Below are positions 9,583 to 18,268 of a stretch of 53,555 nt of DNA, one piece after another. The position numbers and the translations under genes are program-made. The first letter of the stretch is position 1; each line of letters starts with the position of its first letter. The notes beneath the pieces are model-generated. The model did no database searches, was not told the origin of the DNA, and saw only the letters and a program-made list of their open reading frames with translations. Origin of the DNA: Gammaproteobacteria bacterium (GTDB lineage Bacteria > Pseudomonadota > Gammaproteobacteria > Pseudomonadales > Pseudomonadaceae); contig JAHIWP010000023.1 of the NCBI GenBank assembly GCA_018816095.1, positions 1 through 53,555 on the forward strand, given 5' to 3'.

Positions 9583-11142
9583 ATGATTGAAGCTGCCTGG
9601 ATTGCTTTTGCCTTTGGCATGGGCTTGGCTGCACGAATTGTGGGGCTGCCGCCATTGGTGGGTTACCTAGGGGCAGGCTTTGCTTTGGCAGCAGTAGGTG
9701 AGTACATCGGTGTTGGTCCACATGACAGTGAGGCGCTGCAGCACATTGCTCATTTGGGTGTGCTGCTGTTGTTGTTTACCGTGGGCCTAAAGCTGAAACC
9801 GAGCAATCTGCTGCGGCGCGAGGTGATTGGCGGTGGATTGCTGCACTTCGCCATTTCCAGTGTGCTGTTTCTCCCCGCAATCAGGCTGCTACTCGATTTA
9901 CCTTGGTTGCAGTGTTTATTACTGGCGAGTGCACTGTCATTTTCCAGTACGGTGTTGGCAGCCAAAGTACTCGAAAGTAAGCGCGAGCTTCGGGCGTTTC
10001 ACGGTCGTGTAGCAATTGGTGTTCTGGTGCTTCAGGACATGATTGCTTTGCTGGTAATGAGCCTGGCGGCTGGGGATTTGCCGTCACCTTGGGCGTTGCT
10101 GGTTTTTGCCTTGCCGTTTCTGCGTCCTCTGTTATTCCGCTTGCTTGATGCCAGTGGTCACGAGGAGCTGCTGCTCTTGCTTGGCTTGCTTTTGGCGTTG
10201 GCGGTCGGTGGCTTCGGCTTTGAGCAATTAGGGCTGAGTTCGGAGCTAGGCGCTCTGGCATTTGGCGCGTTGTTAGCTAAGCACAAGCGCGCTACCGAGT
10301 TGTCCAACTCATTGTGGGGTATCAAAGAAGTCTTCTTGGTTGGCTTCTTTTTACAGATCGGGATTGGCGGTCTTCCGGATGCGGATGCGCTGAAGTTTGC
10401 GCTGGTGATGACGTTGCTATTGCCGCTCAAGGGCGTGCTGTTCTTTTTTCTGTTTCTGCTCTTTCGCTTGCGCGCGCGTAGCGCTTTCCTCGCGGGTGTC
10501 AGCCTTACCAACTACAGCGAATTCGGCCTGATTATGGCCAGCGTCGTGCTGCCGCAATGGCTGATTCCGTTGGCCATTACGGTGGCGTTGTCGTTTGTTG
10601 TCTCCGCTCCACTCAATCGTATCGTTCATCTGCTCTACGAGCGTTGGTCTTGGTGCTTAATCCCCCTAGAGCGCAATATCCGCCACCCCGATGAGCAACC
10701 GCTATCGCTGGGCGATGCACAAACATTGGTAATGGGCATGGGGCGCACTGGCCGCGCGGCTTACGATTATCTGAAGGAGCAAGGCTATCGTGTGGTTGGT
10801 CTTGATTCCGACCCTACTGTGATTGAGCAGAGTAAGGCGGCTGGGCGTCACGTGCTGTTTGCCGATGGTGAAGATCCGGTGTTCTGGCAGCACCTGGATA
10901 TGCCCAAGGTTGATGCCGTAATCCTCACGCTTAACGATGAAGAGACCAAGGTCATTGCAACGCAGAAGCTGCGCGAGCGCGGTTTTAGTGGTTTGCTGGT
11001 ATCCCACGCAATGTACGAAGACATTGCTAAACGCATTCAGGAGGCGGGCGCTGATCGCACCTACCTGACCATGAGTGAAGCCGGCTCTGGCTTGGCTGAA
11101 CATGTGATCAGAACATTGGAGAGCCGAACCGAGGCGTCCTGA
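9583..11142 (+). CDS. Kef-type monovalent cation:proton antiporter (CPA2 family)
   Basis: A 519-residue inner-membrane transporter. The first 360 or so residues form about eleven to twelve hydrophobic segments of the Na+/H+ exchanger fold (VGYLGAGFALA, LGVLLLLFTVGLKLKPSNLL, FSSTVLAAKVLE). A cytoplasmic RCK_N/TrkA-N domain starts near residue 380 with the Rossmann loop GMGRTGRAAYDYL and the acidic LDSDP strand end, so it probably senses a nucleotide. No RCK_C domain follows. This is the YbaL/KefB-like layout, and exchange of K+ or Na+ for protons is expected. A shared terminator follows. Confidence 0.9.
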   Translation: MIEAAWIAFAFGMGLAARIVGLPPLVGYLGAGFALAAVGEYIGVGPHDSEALQHIAHLGVLLLLFTVGLKLKPSNLLRREVIGGGLLHFAISSVLFLPAIRLLLDLPWLQCLLLASALSFSSTVLAAKVLESKRELRAFHGRVAIGVLVLQDMIALLVMSLAAGDLPSPWALLVFALPFLRPLLFRLLDASGHEELLLLLGLLLALAVGGFGFEQLGLSSELGALAFGALLAKHKRATELSNSLWGIKEVFLVGFFLQIGIGGLPDADALKFALVMTLLLPLKGVLFFFLFLLFRLRARSAFLAGVSLTNYSEFGLIMASVVLPQWLIPLAITVALSFVVSAPLNRIVHLLYERWSWCLIPLERNIRHPDEQPLSLGDAQTLVMGMGRTGRAAYDYLKEQGYRVVGLDSDPTVIEQSKAAGRHVLFADGEDPVFWQHLDMPKVDAVILTLNDEETKVIATQKLRERGFSGLLVSHAMYEDIAKRIQEAGADRTYLTMSEAGSGLAEHVIRTLESRTEAS

Positions 11143-11162
11143 GGCTCTCGGGCTGGAAACCA

Positions 11163-11188
11163 AAACGCCCGCAATAAAGCGGGCGTTT
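11163..11188 (+). terminator. Bidirectional terminator between antiporter gene and apt
   Basis: Inverted repeat AAACGCCCGC / GCGGGCGTTT with loop AATAAA, placed between two converging genes. It can serve both strands. Confidence 0.9.
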
Positions 11189-11204
11189 CGTTGAGTACTG
11201 GGTA

Positions 11205-11753
11205 TTACTGGTCGGTAAGGGCGAAACGGGTAAGGGCGAAAGTGGCGATGCCGCTGTCCTGCAGTTTCTGTGAGCCGCCTAGCTCGGGCAGGTCGATGAT
11301 CGCGGCCGCTTCAATGATGCTGGCGCCCATGCGTCGTACCAATTGTGCAGCCGCGAGCAAGGTGCCACCAGTTGCGATCAGGTCATCGAAAATCAGCACT
11401 TTGTCGCCTTCGCAGAGGCTGTCGGCATGCACTTCGAGCTTGGCTTCGCCGTATTCGGTTTGATAACTCTCACTGAGCACATCAGCCGGCAGTTTGCCTT
11501 GCTTGCGAAACAGCACCAGGGGCTTGTTCAGCTCATAGGCGATGATTGAGCCGATCAGAAAACCACGCGCATCCATAGCGCCGATGTGGCTGAAATCGGC
11601 TTCGACGTAACGCTGGATAAAACTGTCGGCGACCATGCGCAGTGCACGTGGCGACTGGAACAGCGGGGTGATGTCGCGAAAGATCACCCCCGGCGTGGGG
11701 AAGTCCACCACCGGGCGGATCAGGGTTTTGATGCTGAATTCGTCGAAGATCAT
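11205..11753 (-). CDS. apt: Adenine phosphoribosyltransferase
   Basis: A 182-residue purine-salvage enzyme that makes AMP from adenine and PRPP. It has the PRPP-binding motif [13 protein letters not shown], the family N-terminal segment [18 protein letters not shown], and the DARGFLIGS loop. Length is normal for the family. It starts 28 bases after the anr stop on the same strand, so the two are probably cotranscribed. A bidirectional terminator follows. Confidence 0.97.
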   Translation of the reverse strand: MIFDEFSIKTLIRPVVDFPTPGVIFRDITPLFQSPRALRMVADSFIQRYVEADFSHIGAMDARGFLIGSIIAYELNKPLVLFRKQGKLPADVLSESYQTEYGEAKLEVHADSLCEGDKVLIFDDLIATGGTLLAAAQLVRRMGASIIEAAAIIDLPELGGSQKLQDSGIATFALTRFALTDQ

Positions 11754-11781
11754 CTGTTGGGTCCTGCGCTGGGCGGTTCTA

Positions 11782-12516
11782 TCAGCTGTCGAGATTACCG
11801 CCAGCCAGGGCGCACAGCTCGATTGGGTCGAGGATCTGCACTTCTTTGCCTTCGGCTTCGAGCAGCTTGTTCTGTTGGAAGCGGGTAAATACCCGCGATA
11901 CTGTCTCTACTGCAAGGCCTAGATAGTTGCCAATTTCGTTGCGCGACATGGCCAGGCGGAACTGATTGGCCGAGAAACCGCGCGCGCGGAAGCGGGCCGA
12001 GAGGTTAACCAAGAAGGTGGCGATGCGCTCATCGGCGGTTTTCTTCGACAACAGCAACATCATCTGTTGGTCATCGCGGATCTCCCGGCTCATAACGCGC
12101 ATCAGCTGGCGGCGCAGTTGCGGCAACTGCACCGATAATTCGTCAAGACGCTCGAAGGGGATTTCACACACCGAGGTGGTTTCCAGGGCCACGGCCGATA
12201 CCGGATAGGTCTCGTTGTCCATACCCGACAGCCCAATCAGTTCACTGGGAAGGTGGAAGCCGGTGATTTGTTCATCACCGCCATCGCTCAGGCTGAAGGT
12301 TTTTAGCGCCCCGGCACGCACGGCAAAAACCGAATTGAACGCATCGCCCTGGCGGAACAGAAACTCGCCTTTTTTAAGTGGGCGACCGCGTTTGACGATA
12401 TCGTCAAGGGCGTCCATATCTTCCAGATTCAGCGATAGCGGCAGGCACAAACTCGCCAGGCTGCAGTCCTTGCAATGGGCTTGATGGGGTGCATGCAGCT
12501 TGATGTTTTCGGACAT
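11782..12516 (-). CDS. anr: Anaerobic regulator Anr (FNR family)
   Basis: A 244-residue oxygen-sensing transcription factor. Four cysteines that would hold the oxygen-labile [4Fe-4S] cluster are C15, C18, C24 and C117. A cyclic-nucleotide-binding beta-roll fills the middle. The C-terminal helix-turn-helix holds [17 protein letters not shown], in which E, S and R match the FNR residues that read TTGAT half-sites. An in-frame upstream ATG would add 12 residues; I choose MSENIKLH, which matches the family start. Predicted targets in this window are hemN and the second ccoNOQP operon. It lies directly upstream of apt. Confidence 0.97.
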   Translation of the reverse strand: MSENIKLHAPHQAHCKDCSLASLCLPLSLNLEDMDALDDIVKRGRPLKKGEFLFRQGDAFNSVFAVRAGALKTFSLSDGGDEQITGFHLPSELIGLSGMDNETYPVSAVALETTSVCEIPFERLDELSVQLPQLRRQLMRVMSREIRDDQQMMLLLSKKTADERIATFLVNLSARFRARGFSANQFRLAMSRNEIGNYLGLAVETVSRVFTRFQQNKLLEAEGKEVQILDPIELCALAGGNLDS

Positions 12517-12914
12517 CTCGAATGATCCTGGATAAACACACAATAAGCGCAAGGTTACAGCAGGGCGCAGGGTTGGGCCACTAGGATGCGGTTCTTGAGT
12601 GCATGATCAAGTTTGATGGCGCTCGGGAGATAGGTCGGATGACCTTAAAAGATATGCAATGAGCCTCTCCAATTGTCTGGAGTTGGTCGATGCGGGAAGC
12701 GGCATGAATACTGTGCTGGAGCGTAAGCGTGCTGTGGCTGAAGGCTGCGTTCAGGGCGACGCGAATGCGCAGTAGACGCTCGTGACATGGCCTACTGCAA
12801 GGAGGCCTTAAGCAGCGCCGTCACGACGCTGATCAAGGCTATGCAGGCTCCGAGTGAGCTGCAGGTGCAGGAGCGGCCACCTTTGTCATGGAATAGGCAC
12901 GCCGTAACGGTGTC
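12517..12914. other. Gap between hemN and anr with degenerate reading frames
   Basis: About 400 bases without a standard gene. On the plus strand two short open frames follow each other in different frames: 12659-12775 (38 codons, MSLSNCLELVDAGSG...) and 12787-12918 (43 codons, MAYCKEALSSAVTTLIKAM...), the second running 4 bases into the hemN end. The second frame stays open upstream across the first one's stop, so a single frameshifted ancestral gene is possible. The anr promoter must also lie here. A half-site pair TTGAT/CTCAA (12595-12610) has a 6-base spacer instead of 4. Confidence 0.4.
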
Positions 12915-14297
12915 TTAGATCACCCGCGAGAAACGCTGCCTACTGAGTTCATTGAGGTAGCGATCAAACAGCATGCACAGCGAGCGCACCAGTAGGCGGC
13001 CTGCTGGCAGCACCTCGATGCCCTGGGCATTCAATTCGATCAGGCCATCATTGGCCATTTGCTGCAGTTGCGGCCAGATATCGGCAAAGTAGCGGCGAAA
13101 TTCGATGGAATAGGCCTGCTCAATGTCGATAAAGCGCAGTTGGAAATGGCAGATCAGCTGCTGGATCACCGCACGCCGCAGACGGTCGTCGTCATCACAG
13201 TGCAGGCCGCGCACGGTGGCCAGTTCACTGTGTTCGAGGCTGTCTTGGTATTTGCTTAGATCGCTGATGTTCTGGCAGTACAGGTCGCCAATCTGGCTGA
13301 TGGATGACACGCCTAGGCCGATCAGGTCGCAATGGCCGTGGGTGGTATAGCCCTGGAAGTTGCGCTGCAGGCTGCCGTCTTCCTGGGCGCTGGCCAGCTC
13401 GTCATCGGGTAAGGCGAAGTGATCCATGCCGATGTAGCGGTAACCGGCGGCGCTCAGTTGCTCGATGCTGGTGTGCAGCATGGCTAGTTTGTCGCCTGGG
13501 CTGGGCAGGTCGCTGGTGTTGATGCGCCGCTGCGGCATAAAGCGCTCCGGCAGATGGGCGTAGTTGAACAGCGACAGGCGATCGGGTTGCAGGGCTATTA
13601 TTTCGTCGACCGTGCGGGCGAAGCGTTCAGGCGTTTGCAGTGGTAGGCCGTAGATCAGGTCGATGTTTACCGAGCGGAATTGCAGAGTGCGCGCGGCTTC
13701 GATGATGGCGCGGGTTTCTTCCAGGGTTTGCAGGCGGTTCACCGCTCGCTGCACGGCCGGGTCGAGGTCTTGCACGCCCAAGCTGACACGGTTGAAGCCG
13801 AGCTCACGGAGTAGGCCCATGGTTGACCAGTCGGCTTCGCGTGGGTCGATCTCAATGCTGTAATCGCCTGAATCGTCATCCAGCAGATTGAAGTGTTGAC
13901 GCAGGTGACCCATCAGGTGACGCAATTCATCATGGCTGAGAAAGGTCGGCGTACCACCGCCGAAGTGCAGCTGTTCGACCTTCTGCTGCGGGTCTAAATG
14001 ATGGCTGATAATCTCGATTTCGCGTTCGAGTTTTTCCAGATAAGGCTGGGCGCGCCCGCGATCTTTGGTGATGACCTTGTTGCAGGCGCAGTAGTAGCAG
14101 ATGTGCGCGCAGAACGGGACGTGCACATACAGCGACAGCGGGCGCATGGCTTTGCGGCTATCACGCAGGGCGTGCAGCAGGTCGAACTGGCTAACGCGCT
14201 CATGGAACTGCACGGCGGTCGGGTAAGAGGTATAGCGCGGGCCGGCCTGGTCATAACGGCGGATCAGGTTGCTGTCCCACTGGATGGCGTTGAGCAT
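12915..14297 (-). CDS. hemN: Oxygen-independent coproporphyrinogen III dehydrogenase
   Basis: A 460-residue radical SAM enzyme that converts coproporphyrinogen III to protoporphyrinogen IX without oxygen, for haem synthesis in low air. The cluster motif is C63, C67, C70 with the extra C72 (CAHICYYCAC), as in E. coli HemN. FGGGTPTFL, the family DPREADWSTM segment and the LIYGLPLQTPERF strand follow. An Anr box lies 63 bases upstream of the start. Placement next to cbb3 assembly genes fits: cbb3 oxidase needs b and c haems under low oxygen. Confidence 0.97.
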   Translation of the reverse strand: MLNAIQWDSNLIRRYDQAGPRYTSYPTAVQFHERVSQFDLLHALRDSRKAMRPLSLYVHVPFCAHICYYCACNKVITKDRGRAQPYLEKLEREIEIISHHLDPQQKVEQLHFGGGTPTFLSHDELRHLMGHLRQHFNLLDDDSGDYSIEIDPREADWSTMGLLRELGFNRVSLGVQDLDPAVQRAVNRLQTLEETRAIIEAARTLQFRSVNIDLIYGLPLQTPERFARTVDEIIALQPDRLSLFNYAHLPERFMPQRRINTSDLPSPGDKLAMLHTSIEQLSAAGYRYIGMDHFALPDDELASAQEDGSLQRNFQGYTTHGHCDLIGLGVSSISQIGDLYCQNISDLSKYQDSLEHSELATVRGLHCDDDDRLRRAVIQQLICHFQLRFIDIEQAYSIEFRRYFADIWPQLQQMANDGLIELNAQGIEVLPAGRLLVRSLCMLFDRYLNELSRQRFSRVI

Positions 14298-14359
14298 GCG
14301 GGGGTTCCCGGTTTGGCTTTCAATACCGGGGAGTCTAAGTGCGCCACGTTGGGGGTGTT

Positions 14360-14373
14360 TTGACCTGTATCAA
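14360..14373 (-). promoter_or_regulatory. Anr/FNR box upstream of hemN
   Basis: TTGACCTGTATCAA matches the FNR/Anr consensus TTGAT-N4-ATCAA in nine of ten fixed bases as read on the plus strand. Its centre is 69 bases before the hemN start. If it works as a class II site (centre at -41.5), transcription would begin near 14325, giving a leader of about 28 bases. Anr control of hemN is established in pseudomonads. Confidence 0.85.
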
Positions 14374-14401
14374 GCGGCTGCGTGCTGTCGCCGATTGCCG
14401 T

Positions 14402-15085
14402 TCAGTGGCCCATTAGCCAGTGCTGGTGCGGGCCGGGCAGGGTCCACAGACCGAACAGGATGACCAAAATACCACCGGCCATGCGGATACCTCGCTGACG
14501 CAGCAGGGAGGTCAGGCGTTCGGCGGCTAAGCCGGTGGCCAGAAGAACGGGCATGGTGCCCAAGCCGAAGGCCAGCATCAGCGCGGCGCTGTCGAACGCG
14601 TTGCCCTGGCTGGCGGCCCACAGCAGGGTGCTGTAGACCAGGCCGCAAGGCAGCCAGCCCCACAAACTGCCGAGTACCAAAGCGCGCGGCAGGCTGGTGA
14701 CGGGCATAAAGCGTCGGGTCAGGGGTTGGATATAGCGCCACAGGCCGCGACCAAGGGCTTCGATACGCGTCAGGCCGCTCCACCAGCCGGCCAGGTATAG
14801 GCCCATGGCAATCAGTAGCAGTGCCGCTATTACGCGCAACCCGGTTACCAGTGGGCTGGTGGCGACTGCCCAGCCAGCCAGGCCGAGCAGAAGGCCAGCC
14901 AGGGTGTAACTGGAAATCCGTCCCAGGTTGTAGGCCAGTAACAGCTGAAAGCGTTGCGCGCGCTGTTCGGGCGGGATCGCTAGGGTCAGCGCGCCCATGA
15001 GTCCGCCGCACATGCCCAGGCAATGGCCGCCGCCAAGCAGGCCGAGGATCATGGCCGAGATCAGCAGCGGCAGCAGATCAAGCAC
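14402..15085 (-). CDS. SafE/DsbD_2-like membrane protein of the cbb3 assembly cluster
   Basis: A 227-residue inner-membrane protein with about six hydrophobic segments. The N-terminus carries GGGHCLGMCGGLMG, a paired-cysteine motif typical of the DsbD_2 group (usually labelled sulfite exporter TauE/SafE); a second SLWGWLPCGLVYS motif lies in the middle. I choose the GTG at 15085: AGGAG precedes it by seven bases and its first 8 bases overlap the ccoS end. The longer upstream frame has ccoS-shadow composition. The link to ccoS and ccoI suggests a role in copper or thiol handling for oxidase assembly, which is an inference. Confidence 0.88.
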   Translation of the reverse strand: MLDLLPLLISAMILGLLGGGHCLGMCGGLMGALTLAIPPEQRAQRFQLLLAYNLGRISSYTLAGLLLGLAGWAVATSPLVTGLRVIAALLLIAMGLYLAGWWSGLTRIEALGRGLWRYIQPLTRRFMPVTSLPRALVLGSLWGWLPCGLVYSTLLWAASQGNAFDSAALMLAFGLGTMPVLLATGLAAERLTSLLRQRGIRMAGGILVILFGLWTLPGPHQHWLMGH

Positions 15086-15296
15086 GCGGCGGCTCCTGTG
15101 AGTCGTGCTGCGTGTCTTGTTGCTGCGCCTGGGTAACGGCGGCTTTGTGTTTTGGGTCTTCGTCGTCGAACAGAATACTGTGGGCCGGGCCGTCCAGGTC
15201 GTCGTACTGACCACTGTCGACCGCCCAGAAGAACAGCCAGATGGCGAATGCCACCAGCGCAATAGCGACTGGGATCAAGATATAGAGGGCGGGCAT
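15078..15296 (-). CDS. ccoS: cbb3-type cytochrome oxidase assembly protein CcoS
   Basis: A 72-residue single-span membrane protein. It begins MPALYILIPVAIALVAFAIWLFFW, one N-terminal transmembrane helix, followed by the family motif SGQYDDLDGPAHSILFDDE. CcoS is required for insertion of haem b and copper into CcoN in organisms where it has been studied. It lies 39 bases after ccoI and overlaps the next gene by 8 bases, so translation of the two is probably coupled. Confidence 0.95.
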   Translation of the reverse strand: MPALYILIPVAIALVAFAIWLFFWAVDSGQYDDLDGPAHSILFDDEDPKHKAAVTQAQQQDTQHDSQEPPRA

Positions 15297-15335
15297 AAGA
15301 TCTCCAGGTGCGGCTTGGGTGAGGCGTGAACCCCC

Positions 15336-17735
15336 TTACGGGCGTGTGAGTCGTAAGGCGTTGAGTACCACCAGCAGTGAGCTGACCGACATGCCCAGCG
15401 CGGCCCAGATCGGGGTAATCCAGCCGATGGCGGCGAAGGGCAACACCAGGCCATTGTACAGACTGGCCCAGGCGAGGTTCTCGATGATCACCCGGCGGGT
15501 TCGTTGCGCCATGTGTAGCGCCTGTACCAGGCTGCTCAGGCGATTGGAGAGCAGCACGGCGTCGGCGCTGGTTTTTGCCAAGTCGGTGGCGCTGCCCATG
15601 GCCACGCTGATGTCGGCGGCGGCCAGAACCGGCACATCGTTGACTCCGTCACCCAGCATTAGTACGCGGCAGCCCTGGCTGTGTAGCTGCTTCAGTACGT
15701 CCAGCTTGGCATCCGGGGTGAGGCCGCCACGTGCATCGTCGATGCCCAGTTGTCGCGCCACTTCAGCGACCATCGGGGAGCTGTCGCCGGACAGCAGCAT
15801 GATCTGCCAGCATTTGGCTTTGGCCATGGCGATCAGTTGTGGCGCGTCATCGCGCAAGCGGTCATCGAGCACGAACCAGGCCAGCGGCCCTTGTTCGTCA
15901 CCCAACAGCAGCCACTGGCCATGTTCGCCGGTAATGGTCGGGACGGGTTGAGTGCTCAGTGCGCAGACGAAGTCTGCCTGGCCGATGCGCAGCAAACGTC
16001 CCCCGGCGCGCCCTTGCAAGCCGAGGCCTGGATGGCTGTCGACTTGTTCGGCCGCCTCAGGCGCTTGGCCGAAGGCGCGGGCAATCGGGTGTTCGGAACG
16101 GTTTTCCAGGGCGGCGGCCAGGGCCAGGCAGCTATCCGCATCCAGCTCGCGCAGCAGGTGGATGGCGCTGAGGGTCAGGCGGCCTTCGGTCAAGGTGCCG
16201 GTCTTGTCCAGCACCAGGGTGTCGATCTGATTCAGGCCTTCGAGTACGTGGCCACGGGTCAGCAGCATGCCGAGCTTGTGCAGCGAGCCCGTGGCGGCGG
16301 TCAATGCGGTCGGCGTGGCCAATGCCAGTGCGCAAGGGCAGGTGGCGACCAGCAGGGCCAGCACAATCCAGAATGCGCGCGATGGGTCGAGTTGCCACCA
16401 GACCAAGCCGACGATAGCCGCAACGACTAGAACAATCAGCAGGAACCACTGTGCCACTCGGTCGGCGAGTACAGCCAGACGCGGTTTGTCGCTCTGCGCG
16501 CGCTCCAGCAGGCGGACGATTGCCGACAGCCGTGTAGCGTCACCGAGGGCCTGCACTTCAACCTGCAACGGACCTTCGACATTCAGAGTGCCGGCGGTGA
16601 CGGCGTCGCCGACGTTACGCGGTTGCGGCAGGTATTCGCCGGTTAGCAGAGATTCATCGACGCTCGACTGGCCTTGGACAATTCGGCCGTCGGCGGGCAG
16701 CAGCGCGCCTGGCGGTACCAGTACCTGATCACCGACGCGCAATTCGCTGAGCAGAATCCGTTGGCTCTGACCGTCGGCATCCAGGCGCAGGCAGGACGCC
16801 GGTAGCAGGTTGACCAGCTGTGCGGTGGCAGCGGCGGTGCGTTCGCGGGCGCGGCGTTCCAGGTAGCGGCCGGCCAGGAGGAACAGGGCAAACATGCCCA
16901 CGGCATCGAAATACAGCTCGCCCTGACCGGTGATGGTGGACCATATGCCGGCGACATAGGCACTGCCAATCGCCAGTGATACCGACACGTCCATGGTCAG
17001 GTGACGTGTGCGCAGGTCGCGCAGGGCACCGCGGAAGAACTGCCCGCAGCAGTAGAAGACAATTGGCGTGGTGAGAAACAGGCTGACCCAGCGCAGGATC
17101 TTGTCCAGCTCGGGAGACAGGTCAATGTTGAATTCCGGCCAAGTGGCCATGGTCGCCATCATCACCTGCATCCACAGCATGCCGGCGACGCCCAGTTCGC
17201 GCATGGCGCGGCGGTTTTCGCGCTGCAGTTGTTCGGCGGCGGCATCGGCCTGCCAAGGATGGGCGGCGTAGCCGATCTTACGCAGCGCCTTGAGCAGTTG
17301 GCTTAACGGTAACTGACTGTCGGCCCAGCGCACTTGCAGGCGGTGGTTGGACAGATTGAGGTGCGCCTCGCTGACGCCGGGTAGGGCACGCAGGTGTTTT
17401 TCAATCAGCCAGCCACAGGCCGCGCAGCTGATGCCCTCAATCAGCAGGCAGGTCTCACTGAGCTCACCGTCATGCTCGACAAAGGGCTGCTGCACATCGC
17501 TGCGGTCATACAGAGCGAGTTCATCAGGCAGGGCCTGGGGCAGGCTCTGTGGGTTGGCGGCGCTTTCGCTACGGTGGCTGTAGTAGTGCTCCAGGCCGCC
17601 ACTGACGATGGCTTCGGCCACTGCCTGACAGCCCGGGCAGCACATTTCACGGGGAGCGCCCAGTACCTGAGCCTGAAAGCGGCTGCCGCTGGGGACCGGC
17701 AAACCGCAGTGATAGCAGGGAGTTGGAGTGGCCAT
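15336..17735 (-). CDS. ccoI: Copper-exporting P1B-type ATPase CcoI (FixI)
   Basis: A 799-residue P-type ATPase needed to supply copper to cbb3 oxidase. From the N-terminus: a zinc-ribbon-like segment (C7, C10, C32, C33, C36), a heavy-metal-associated domain with C104-AA-C107, eight predicted membrane helices, the TGE actuator motif, the ion-channel motif CPC (VATCPCALALATP), the phosphorylation site DKTGTLT, SEHPIARA in the nucleotide domain and GDGVNDVPVL in the hinge. The N-terminal zinc ribbon separates FixI/CcoI from CopA. It follows ccoH after 8 bases. Confidence 0.96.
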   Translation of the reverse strand: MATPTPCYHCGLPVPSGSRFQAQVLGAPREMCCPGCQAVAEAIVSGGLEHYYSHRSESAANPQSLPQALPDELALYDRSDVQQPFVEHDGELSETCLLIEGISCAACGWLIEKHLRALPGVSEAHLNLSNHRLQVRWADSQLPLSQLLKALRKIGYAAHPWQADAAAEQLQRENRRAMRELGVAGMLWMQVMMATMATWPEFNIDLSPELDKILRWVSLFLTTPIVFYCCGQFFRGALRDLRTRHLTMDVSVSLAIGSAYVAGIWSTITGQGELYFDAVGMFALFLLAGRYLERRARERTAAATAQLVNLLPASCLRLDADGQSQRILLSELRVGDQVLVPPGALLPADGRIVQGQSSVDESLLTGEYLPQPRNVGDAVTAGTLNVEGPLQVEVQALGDATRLSAIVRLLERAQSDKPRLAVLADRVAQWFLLIVLVVAAIVGLVWWQLDPSRAFWIVLALLVATCPCALALATPTALTAATGSLHKLGMLLTRGHVLEGLNQIDTLVLDKTGTLTEGRLTLSAIHLLRELDADSCLALAAALENRSEHPIARAFGQAPEAAEQVDSHPGLGLQGRAGGRLLRIGQADFVCALSTQPVPTITGEHGQWLLLGDEQGPLAWFVLDDRLRDDAPQLIAMAKAKCWQIMLLSGDSSPMVAEVARQLGIDDARGGLTPDAKLDVLKQLHSQGCRVLMLGDGVNDVPVLAAADISVAMGSATDLAKTSADAVLLSNRLSSLVQALHMAQRTRRVIIENLAWASLYNGLVLPFAAIGWITPIWAALGMSVSSLLVVLNALRLTRP

Positions 17736-17743
17736 CGGTGTGC

Positions 17744-18256
17744 TTATTGAGCATCCCCGAGGAGGATTTCTTGGCCGCTTTGCACGTCTTCTTCTTCGAA
17801 CAGGCGCCAGTCCTTGCCGCCTTCTTGGCCGATCAGCTCAACAAAGCGTCGACCTTGCACCGCATCGATCATCTGCCCGCTGTAACTGCCATCGGCCTGC
17901 GGCTGCAGGATTACCCTGCGGTCGCGCTCAGGCTGGGTCGGTGAAATAAGGTTGAGCACCAACTGCTGCGGGCGGCTGTTGCCATTCAGCTGCAGGGTGG
18001 CGGTGCCGTCGTCATCGTTGAGCAGCAGATTGGCGTGCAGCTTGAGACGGATGGCATGGTTTTCCCGTTCCAGTGACTGGTTGATGCCCTTGCCGACGTC
18101 GTAATAGTCATCGGAAATCAGCCCCGGCGGGTTCTTTGTGGCGATGGTCAGCAGGGTCAATCCCTGAACCACTGAATAGGCCAATAGGCCAATCAGAAAC
18201 CAGGGCCAGAATTGCTTGTACCAGGGCTTGATGATCTCGGCGTTCTTTTCAGTCAT
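17744..18256 (-). CDS. ccoH: cbb3 oxidase assembly protein CcoH (FixH)
   Basis: A 170-residue protein with one N-terminal membrane helix ([21 protein letters not shown]) and a periplasmic immunoglobulin-like domain. The motif [18 protein letters not shown] after the helix is typical of FixH. It stabilises assembly intermediates of the oxidase. It lies 12 bases after ccoG and 8 bases before ccoI in the usual ccoGHIS order. Confidence 0.95.
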   Translation of the reverse strand: MTEKNAEIIKPWYKQFWPWFLIGLLAYSVVQGLTLLTIATKNPPGLISDDYYDVGKGINQSLERENHAIRLKLHANLLLNDDDGTATLQLNGNSRPQQLVLNLISPTQPERDRRVILQPQADGSYSGQMIDAVQGRRFVELIGQEGGKDWRLFEEEDVQSGQEILLGDAQ

Positions 18257-18268
18257 GGTCTTCTCTGG

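Noticed and set aside
12595-12610. TTGAT/CTCAA half-site pair upstream of anr as an Anr autoregulation box
   Set aside because: The spacer is six bases rather than four and one half-site is poor.
14402-15262. Long version of the SafE-like protein with 59 extra N-terminal residues
   Set aside because: The extra part is a shadow of ccoS; the GTG start with AGGAG gives a normal membrane protein.
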